Shown here piece by piece: positions 1 through 4,913 of a stretch of DNA of 8,375 nucleotides. Each line of letters begins with the position of its first letter. Position 1 is the first letter of the stretch. The DNA is from Thioalkalivibrio sp. (GTDB lineage Bacteria; Pseudomonadota; Gammaproteobacteria; Ectothiorhodospirales; Ectothiorhodospiraceae), in the NCBI GenBank assembly GCA_003553165.1, contig PUOZ01000281.1, forward strand, positions 1-8,375. Reading direction: 5' to 3'. The translations under genes were made by a program, and so were the position numbers. The notes under the pieces are model-generated. The model searched no databases, was not told where the DNA came from, and worked only from the letters and a program-made list of their open reading frames with translations.

Positions 1-9
1 CCGTAGCGA

Positions 10-109
10 GCCGCGTGGGAGAGCGAGGGCATTTTTTCATGATTTCGAGGCGCATAGTGGTTCTATGCAACGAGAAAGCAGGGAAAAATGCACCGCTCTT
101 CCCACCGGC
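10..109. repeat. Large nested imperfect inverted repeat (about 100 bp)
   Basis: Seen directly: the two halves pair over most of their length. GCCG 10-13 pairs with CGGC 106-109, GTGGGA 15-20 with TCCCAC 100-105, GAGCG 21-25 with CGCTC 94-98, and GCATTTTT 29-36 with AAAAATGC 84-91. TTTCG (43-47) faces CGAGAAA (71-77) imperfectly. The centre is a perfect GCATAG/CTATGC stem (52-57, 63-68) with a 5-base loop. Single-base bulges lie at 14 and 99. The element is richer in A/T runs than anything else in the window. It could be a MITE or repetitive extragenic palindrome, or it could form a structured leader RNA; the sequence alone does not decide. A GTAG occurs just outside each end (3-6 and 113-116), which is too short to prove a target duplication. 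Confidence 0.75.
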
Positions 110-113
110 GCAG

Positions 114-143
114 TAGGAGCATCCCAAGTCCGACAGGCTCCTA
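114..143. repeat. Short inverted repeat, 7-bp arms
   Basis: TAGGAGC at 114-120 is the exact reverse complement of GCTCCTA at 137-143, with a 16-base loop. It lies directly after the larger palindrome and 29 bp before the LOV start codon. No T-run follows, so it is not a convincing intrinsic terminator. From memory it resembles terminal sequences of some insertion elements, but no transposase is present and this is only a suggestion. Its place in the LOV leader means a transcript starting upstream would carry both hairpins. Confidence 0.55.
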
Positions 144-172
144 GCAGCCCCGCTTCCGGATAAAAACGAACC

Positions 173-625
173 ATGACCCGATCCATCGATGCAGAGTTGC
201 TCGCCCTGGCCGTAGACGCGTCCAACGACGGGATCGTGATCGCCGAGCAGGAAGGCCAGGACAATATCCTCATCTACGTCAACCGGGCCTTCGAGGAGCT
301 GACCGGCTATACGGCGGACGAGATCCTTTACCGTGACTGCCGCTTCCTGCAGGGCAGCGACACCGATCAGGAGGCGATTCGCGAGATCTGTTCCGCGCTG
401 GACCAGGACCGGCCCTGCCGCGTCGTGCTGCGCAATTACCGCAAGGACGGATCGCTGTTCTGGAACGAGCTCTCGATCACCCCCGTCTTCAACGATGACG
501 ACCAGCTGACCTATTACATCGGCATCCAGAAGGACATCACCGACCGCGTCGAAGCCGAGGCACGCGCCGAGCGGGCGGAAAAGGCGCTGGCCGAAGCCAG
601 CGGAAACGCCGACACCAAGGCCTGA
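173..625 (+). CDS. Short LOV-domain blue-light photoreceptor
   Basis: This 150-residue protein is a single PAS/LOV flavin-binding domain with short helical ends. Blue light is expected to join FMN covalently to Cys56, in the motif RDCRFLQG (54-61). The other flavin contacts of LOV domains are present: Asn88 and Asn98 in the NYRKDGS...FWN stretch, and Gln119 in IGIQKD. The N-terminal helix (about 5-20) and the C-terminal Glu/Arg/Ala-rich helix (about 122-143) fit the dimerising helices of short LOV proteins. No kinase, GGDEF or DNA-binding domain is attached, so any signal must pass by dimer change or to a separate partner. From memory it is strikingly like PpSB1-LOV/PpSB2-LOV of Pseudomonas putida, including the LY.DCRFLQG variant in place of the usual GRNCRFLQ. 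The start fits those homologues. The ribosome site is weak (GGA at 158-160). The gene stands alone and converges with truD 32 bp downstream. The family is confident; the cellular role is unknown. Confidence 0.95.
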   Translation: MTRSIDAELLALAVDASNDGIVIAEQEGQDNILIYVNRAFEELTGYTADEILYRDCRFLQGSDTDQEAIREICSALDQDRPCRVVLRNYRKDGSLFWNELSITPVFNDDDQLTYYIGIQKDITDRVEAEARAERAEKALAEASGNADTKA

Positions 626-657
626 ACCCCGGCAGCCGGTGCCGCCCGGGCCGGCCT

Positions 658-1689
658 TCAGCCGCCGTCGCTCAACACCGCGATGGCGCCGGCAACCCCG
701 GTCGCGTATTCCCCCGGACCCAACTCCATTTCCAGAACCAGGATGTCGCCGGATTCCCAGTGCCAGTCGAGCCGGCGCGGGCGCAGGCGCAGCGGTCGGC
801 GCGCTGGGGCCAGACCCTCGCGCTCGAGGCCCTGTGCCAGATCGGTCCAGTCTTCCGCCACGGCGTTCTCGAGATCCAGAACCGCCCCCGAACTGTCCGG
901 CCCGCCCCGGCCCCAGAGGGGTCCGGTGGGATGCAGGTCCAGCCGTTCGCAGCGCGCCCGCAGTTCATCGTCAACAACCGCGACCGGGAAGACGCTGCCG
1001 GACCCGTCGAGGTTCGCCAGATCGCCCGGCAGCAGACGGTCCCAGGACCCGTCCTGCACGCGCCGCCGCAGAACGGCGTTGAAGATCGCGGCCCGGGCGG
1101 CCGAAAGATACAGGCTCCGCTGGTTGCGGCCGCGCGGCCGCAGGCGGCCGGCAAACCAGGCCCGCGCCCGTTCCAGGTTGCCGTGGCCAAAGCGCTGCTC
1201 GCCGAAATAGTCCGGCAGCCCGCGCAGGCGTATACCCTCCAGCAACGCGTCGGCGGCCGCGTGGTCGCCCGCCACCTCACGCATGCGGACCCGAAAGCGA
1301 TTCCCGCCAAGGTGCCCGGTCTTCAGTTTGCGCGAATGGCGCCTGCCGGCCAGAATCTCCACGCCGTCCATGACCTGGCGCGACCAGTCCGGCTCCTCCC
1401 GGCCCGGCAGTTGCACGCTGAACCACTGACTGGTCAACGCGTGCCGATCCTTGCGGCCCGCATACCCGACGTTCACCCTTGGCACGCCCGCGACGCGCGC
1501 AAGCCACTCCGCGACCGCCTCGCTGTTGTGCCCGACCTTGCGGACGTGCAGCCAGACATGCTCCCCCGCCCCCTCCGGCTCGGTCGCGGCGATTTCGTCG
1601 ACGACGAAGTCCTCCGGAAGCACCTTGATGCGCGCCCGCAAAGGGATCGCCCAGGGAAACAGCGGCACCGTTCCTTCATCCACAGTCAT
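658..1689 (-). CDS. truD: tRNA pseudouridine(13) synthase TruD
   Basis: TruD converts uridine 13 of tRNA(Glu) and some other tRNAs to pseudouridine in the cytoplasm. The 343-residue product is close to E. coli TruD in length (349). Family motifs appear in order: the N-terminal PEDFVVDEI (25-33), KVGHNSE (51-57), the catalytic block GYAGRKDRHALT (75-86) with nucleophile Asp81, KTGHLGGNRFRVRMREV (123-139), and YFGEQRFG (161-168), whose Phe162 matches the active-site aromatic residue. The middle stretch with RSLYLSAARAAIFN and the late GEYATGV segment are also typical. One oddity: the residue before YFGEQRFG is Asp160, where the family usually has Asn. The ATG overlaps the tsaB stop as ATGA (1689-1686), so it is probably translated by coupling; its own ribosome site is poor. 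It is the last gene of the cluster and faces the LOV gene. Confidence 0.95.
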   Translation of the reverse strand: MTVDEGTVPLFPWAIPLRARIKVLPEDFVVDEIAATEPEGAGEHVWLHVRKVGHNSEAVAEWLARVAGVPRVNVGYAGRKDRHALTSQWFSVQLPGREEPDWSRQVMDGVEILAGRRHSRKLKTGHLGGNRFRVRMREVAGDHAAADALLEGIRLRGLPDYFGEQRFGHGNLERARAWFAGRLRPRGRNQRSLYLSAARAAIFNAVLRRRVQDGSWDRLLPGDLANLDGSGSVFPVAVVDDELRARCERLDLHPTGPLWGRGGPDSSGAVLDLENAVAEDWTDLAQGLEREGLAPARRPLRLRPRRLDWHWESGDILVLEMELGPGEYATGVAGAIAVLSDGG

Positions 1690-2396
1690 GATCCCATTCC
1701 ATGGCCCTTCGGAGCCAAATTCGCCCGCGGCTCGGCAACGCGGTCCCGCAGATACACGGGCTGCGCCAGTTCGGGGCTGACAGACTCCCCCCGCGCGTAC
1801 GCCGCCACCGCGAGGAGAGCCACCTCCCGGGCACCGGGCAGCGCGGCCGGATCGGCCTCTGCGGCCCCGAGTCCGAGTCGATCGATGAGTTCGGGGTAGG
1901 CGCCGAGGCCGCTGCCCAGGGCCAGGCGCGGTGCCCCTGTCCAGGCTGCGACCACCTGCCCGGGAGCACTCAGGTGTTCCTCCGAGACGCCTACGCGGCC
2001 CTGTGCGTCAACCGCCAGCAGGGACCAGTACACCTCGCCCATGCGCGCGTCGAGCAAAGCCAACACCTGCCGGGCGCCCCGGTCGGCCCCCTGCTGTGCC
2101 AGTGCCGCCAGGGTCGAGACCGGAACCACGGGGCAGCCCACCGCGAACGCCAGCCCCTGCGCAACCCCGAGACCGAGCCTGACCCCGGTGAAGGCCCCCG
2201 GTCCGCGGCCCACCCCCACCGCATCCAGCTGCCCCGGCACCAGCCCGGCTTCGGCCAGCAGTCGGTCCACCTGGTCCAGGATCAGTTCGCCGTGGCGCCG
2301 CGCCGCGCCTGGCTCCAGCAACCAGCGCAGCTCGCCATCCACCCACAGTGCCGCCGAACAGGCCTCGGTCGCCGTCTCCAGCGCGATCAGACGCAT
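1686..2396 (-). CDS. tsaB: tRNA threonylcarbamoyladenosine (t6A) protein TsaB
   Basis: TsaB (YeaZ) is the non-catalytic ASKHA-fold partner that dimerises with TsaD and works with TsaC and TsaE to make t6A at position 37 of ANN-decoding tRNAs. The 236-residue product has the usual length. It opens with the family's N-terminal strand LIALETATEACSAAL (3-17) and carries GRGPGAFTGVRLGLGVAQGLA-type sequence from residue 63, DARMGEVYW (116-124), and the C-terminal PVYLRDRVA (213-221). A clear GGGGAG (2404-2409) lies 7 bases before the ATG. The start overlaps the end of yoaA by 10 bp and the stop overlaps truD by 4 bp. The yoaA-tsaB adjacency is also found in E. coli, which supports both identifications. 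tsaD, tsaC and tsaE are not in this window. Confidence 0.95.
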   Translation of the reverse strand: MRLIALETATEACSAALWVDGELRWLLEPGAARRHGELILDQVDRLLAEAGLVPGQLDAVGVGRGPGAFTGVRLGLGVAQGLAFAVGCPVVPVSTLAALAQQGADRGARQVLALLDARMGEVYWSLLAVDAQGRVGVSEEHLSAPGQVVAAWTGAPRLALGSGLGAYPELIDRLGLGAAEADPAALPGAREVALLAVAAYARGESVSPELAQPVYLRDRVAEPRANLAPKGHGMGS

Positions 2397-4360
2397 ACGG
2401 TGTCTCCCCGTCCCTGCCGCGCGTTGTGCAGGAACTCCAGGGCATGGACGGGATCGCGGGTCTCGTGGAAGCGCGGCAGGCTGCGCAGAAACTGCCGCCC
2501 ATAGGGCTTCTGGGTCAGCCGCGGATCGCAGAGGGCGAGAATGCCGGCGTCGTTGGCGTCGCGAATCAATCGCCCGACCCCCTGCTTCAGGGCCAGGACC
2601 GCCTGCGGCAGCTGGAACTCCATGAACGGACTGCCGCCCCCGGCCTCGATCGACGCGGCTCGGGCCTGCAGCACGGGGTCGTTCGGGGCCGCAAACGGCA
2701 GACGGTCGATGATCACGATCGACAGCGTGTCACCGCGGATGTCCACCCCCTCCCAGAAGCTGTGCGCACCCAGCAGCCAGGCGTCGCCGGAGTCTCGGAA
2801 GCGGGCCAGGAGTTCGGCGCGCGGCTGTTCCCCCTGCACCAGCAGGAGCCGCTCGGGAGGCAGGCGGTCACGCAGCAGCGCCGCCGCCTCCCGGAGCGCC
2901 CGGTGGCTGGTGAAGAGAAAGAACCCGCCCCCGGGATTGCCGCTGAGCAGGGGCCAGGCCCAGTCGATACAGGCACGGGTGTACCCCGGCGTGTTCGGGT
3001 TCGGCAGCGGATGGTCGGGCAGGGCAAGACAGGCCTGCCGGGAGAAGTCGAAGGGGCTGTCCAGACGCTCGGCACGGACGTCGTCGGGCAGGCCGAGGCG
3101 CCGCGCGGCATGGCTGAAGTCCTCCCCGACGGCCAGCGTCGCGGAGGTGAAGATCCAGCTCGCCGGGCGCGCGGCACGGCGCTCCGCCAGGGGCCGCGCG
3201 GCGTCCAGCGGGGTTCGGTGCAGCATCAGGCTCTGCTTGAAGCGTTCGACCCAGGGCACTGTCTCGGTGCTCTCCTCGAGCCAGCCCCGCAGGCGCCCGC
3301 GCAGGGTCGTGCAACGGCCCCGCGCCTGGTCCAGACCTGGGCTCCGGTCCGCCGCGCCCGTCAGCGCGTCTTCCATCTCGGCCAGTGCCAGATCCAGCCC
3401 GGACAGAGCCGGCAGCACGCCGGGGGCATCGCCAACCTCGGCCCAGCTGGCCCGGGCGGGCCAGGCCTCGGAGCAGTGCAACAGGGCCGCGACCGCCGCC
3501 TGCAGCGCCGCGACCCGATCACGCAGATCCACCATCTCCGGGGCGTCGCGCTCCATCTCGCGCAGCACGTCGCGGCCCAGTTCACGGACCGCCCGGGTTC
3601 CGACCGCAAGCCCGAAAAACGCCCCGGCAATCTCCGGCAACTGGTGTGCCTCATCGACGATCACCGCGTCGACCTCGGGCAGCAGATCCCCGCAGCCTTC
3701 GTCCTTCAGCGCCATGTCCGCCAGCAGCAGGTGATGATTCACCACGATCACGTCGGCGTCCTGTGCACGCCGCCGCGCCCGCACCACGAAACAGTCGTTC
3801 AAACGCGGGCATTCGCCGCCCAGGCAGTTGTCCACGGTCGACGTGACCTGCGGCCACAGCGGCGCGTCCTCGGCGAGGATGCCGGCCTGGGTCAGGTCAC
3901 CCGTGGCCGAGCTCCTGGCGAGCCGACGCAGGGACTCGATGGTGGCGAGCTGCCGGCCACGGCCGATGGCATCGCCCGCGGCGGCCTCCAGCCGGTAGTG
4001 GCACAGGTAATTGGAGCGACCCTTCAACAGGGCAATCTTCGGGCGGCGGCCCAGCGCCTCGCAGACCATGGGCAGATCCTTGGTAAACAACTGATCCTGC
4101 AGCGTCTTGGTGCCGGTGGAGATCAGCACCCGGCGCTCCGACAGCAGCGCGGGCACCAGGTATGCATAGGTCTTGCCGACGCCGGTCGCGGCCTCGATCA
4201 GGAGCGCCGAGGGCACGGTCTCGATCACTTCGGCCACCGACCCCGCCATCACCTGCTGCTGGGCTCGAGCCTGGAAACCGGGAACCGCCCGCGCCAGGAT
4301 CCCGCCCGGACGCAGCGCTGCGCGTGCGCGCTCCGCGACCTCCGCGACGGCATCAGCCAA
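2387..4360 (-). CDS. yoaA: XPD/DinG-family Fe-S DNA helicase YoaA
   Basis: This is a superfamily 2, ATP-dependent, 5'-3' DNA helicase of the XPD/DinG group. E. coli YoaA acts with the polymerase clamp-loader subunit HolC at damaged forks. With the TTG start the protein has 657 residues (E. coli YoaA about 636). Visible motifs are Walker A ATGVGKT (58-64), motif Ia STGTKTLQDQL, four cysteines suited to a 4Fe-4S cluster (Cys120, Cys179, Cys184, Cys190), VVNHHLLLAD, the DEAH box (236-239), FTSATL, FWEGVDI, and the arginine-finger motif QGVGRLIR (593-600). The PGFQARAQQQVMA stretch before Walker A is YoaA-like. A longer reading frame opens at an ATG at 4441, but those 27 residues lie inside the preceding gene, are Arg/Pro/Gly-rich and look like no family member. 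The TTG at 4360 has GGAG 7 bases upstream and overlaps the lipoprotein stop by 8 bp. The helicase family is certain; the YoaA-versus-DinG label is likely. Confidence 0.94.
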   Translation of the reverse strand: MADAVAEVAERARAALRPGGILARAVPGFQARAQQQVMAGSVAEVIETVPSALLIEAATGVGKTYAYLVPALLSERRVLISTGTKTLQDQLFTKDLPMVCEALGRRPKIALLKGRSNYLCHYRLEAAAGDAIGRGRQLATIESLRRLARSSATGDLTQAGILAEDAPLWPQVTSTVDNCLGGECPRLNDCFVVRARRRAQDADVIVVNHHLLLADMALKDEGCGDLLPEVDAVIVDEAHQLPEIAGAFFGLAVGTRAVRELGRDVLREMERDAPEMVDLRDRVAALQAAVAALLHCSEAWPARASWAEVGDAPGVLPALSGLDLALAEMEDALTGAADRSPGLDQARGRCTTLRGRLRGWLEESTETVPWVERFKQSLMLHRTPLDAARPLAERRAARPASWIFTSATLAVGEDFSHAARRLGLPDDVRAERLDSPFDFSRQACLALPDHPLPNPNTPGYTRACIDWAWPLLSGNPGGGFFLFTSHRALREAAALLRDRLPPERLLLVQGEQPRAELLARFRDSGDAWLLGAHSFWEGVDIRGDTLSIVIIDRLPFAAPNDPVLQARAASIEAGGGSPFMEFQLPQAVLALKQGVGRLIRDANDAGILALCDPRLTQKPYGRQFLRSLPRFHETRDPVHALEFLHNARQGRGDTVCV

Positions 4361-4913
4361 GCGCCCGCTCCAGACGCCGCACTTCCTCCAGGGCCCTGCG
4401 CGCGCCCTCGGTGTCGCCCACGGCCTCGCGCGCCCGGGCAATGATGCGCCAGTTCGACAGGCTCAGCGCACGATCCGCGGAACCGAGCTGCAGGGAGCGA
4501 TCCGCCATCCGCTCGGCCTGCTGGAATTCCTGCTGCTCCAGCCTGACCTGCGCCAGCCGATTCCACAGACCCGCGTCACGCGGGGCAATGCGCAGGGCCC
4601 GCTCCAGCTGCAGGCCCGCGAGGCGCAGGTTGCCCTCGGCCCGAGCCTGGTCGGACTGCGCGGCCAGGGCCAGCGCCGCCGGGGCGATCGATGGCGGCTC
4701 GGGAGTCGGCGCTGGCAGCGCTTCAGGAGGGCGGGCTGCCTCCGCCCCGGGCAGCGGGTCCACGACCACGGCGCCGGCGCCCGTGCCCGGCGGCATGCCG
4801 GGCCGGGACGCAGGCACCGCACAGGCGCCGAGCATTGCTGCCACCAGCAGCAACGCCGGAACTCGCACGGCCAGGCTGTCCCCGGCGATGCCCCATCGTT
4901 GAATCACTCTCAT
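4353..4913 (-). CDS. TPR lipoprotein, probable LpoP-like activator of PBP1b
   Basis: With the ATG at 4913 the product has 186 residues. A basic start and hydrophobic stretch (about 16-30) end in the lipobox LGAC, with Cys31 as the predicted lipidated residue; Ala at +2 suggests outer-membrane delivery. A Pro/Ala-rich linker (about 32-80) follows, then helical tetratricopeptide-type repeats: one near 84-113 ending in LERALRIAP, one near 114-146, and a last helix pair near 150-184. The gene follows mrcB with an ATGA overlap. In Pseudomonas aeruginosa the TPR lipoprotein LpoP is encoded beside mrcB and is needed for PBP1b function; the same layout and domain plan here suggest the same job. That link is inference from position and architecture. 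An upstream GTG at 4922 is in frame, but GGAGAGG (4922-4928) overlaps it and sits 8 bases before the ATG, so the ATG is preferred. Confidence 0.88.
   Translation of the reverse strand: MRVIQRWGIAGDSLAVRVPALLLVAAMLGACAVPASRPGMPPGTGAGAVVVDPLPGAEAARPPEALPAPTPEPPSIAPAALALAAQSDQARAEGNLRLAGLQLERALRIAPRDAGLWNRLAQVRLEQQEFQQAERMADRSLQLGSADRALSLSNWRIIARAREAVGDTEGARRALEEVRRLERALG
4368..4371 (-). promoter_or_regulatory. Ribosome binding site that sets the yoaA TTG start
   Basis: On the minus strand GGAG is followed by a 7-base spacer and then TTG at 4360-4358. It lies inside the last codons of the lipoprotein gene. No in-frame ATG or GTG with a comparable site was seen nearby, so this is the main reason for choosing the TTG. 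Confidence 0.6.

Noticed and set aside
10..109. Palindrome as an integron attC site or a CRISPR repeat
   Set aside because: No GTTRRRY/RYYYAAC core pair at the ends and no repeated direct units with spacers.
2..163. Plus-strand frame open for 53 codons, ending in TAA 9 bases before the LOV ATG; could be the tail of an upstream gene
   Set aside because: It runs through the palindrome and uses AGA, AGG, GTA, TCT, CTT and GGA codons that the real genes here largely avoid. No recognisable domain. Sequence upstream of the window would decide.
37..273. Minus-strand 78-residue open frame
   Set aside because: It covers the repeat region and the antisense of the LOV start, has no recognisable family and is best read as a shadow.
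626..657. GC-rich hairpin (GCCGG 635-639 with CCGGC 651-655) between the convergent LOV and truD genes, a possible bidirectional terminator
   Set aside because: The loop is long, alternative pairings compete and no T-run follows on either strand, so an intrinsic terminator cannot be supported.
2348..4444. Long plus-strand open frame of 698 codons opposite yoaA
   Set aside because: Antisense shadow common in GC-rich genes; its product is Arg/Gln/Pro-rich with no known motif, while the minus strand has every helicase motif.
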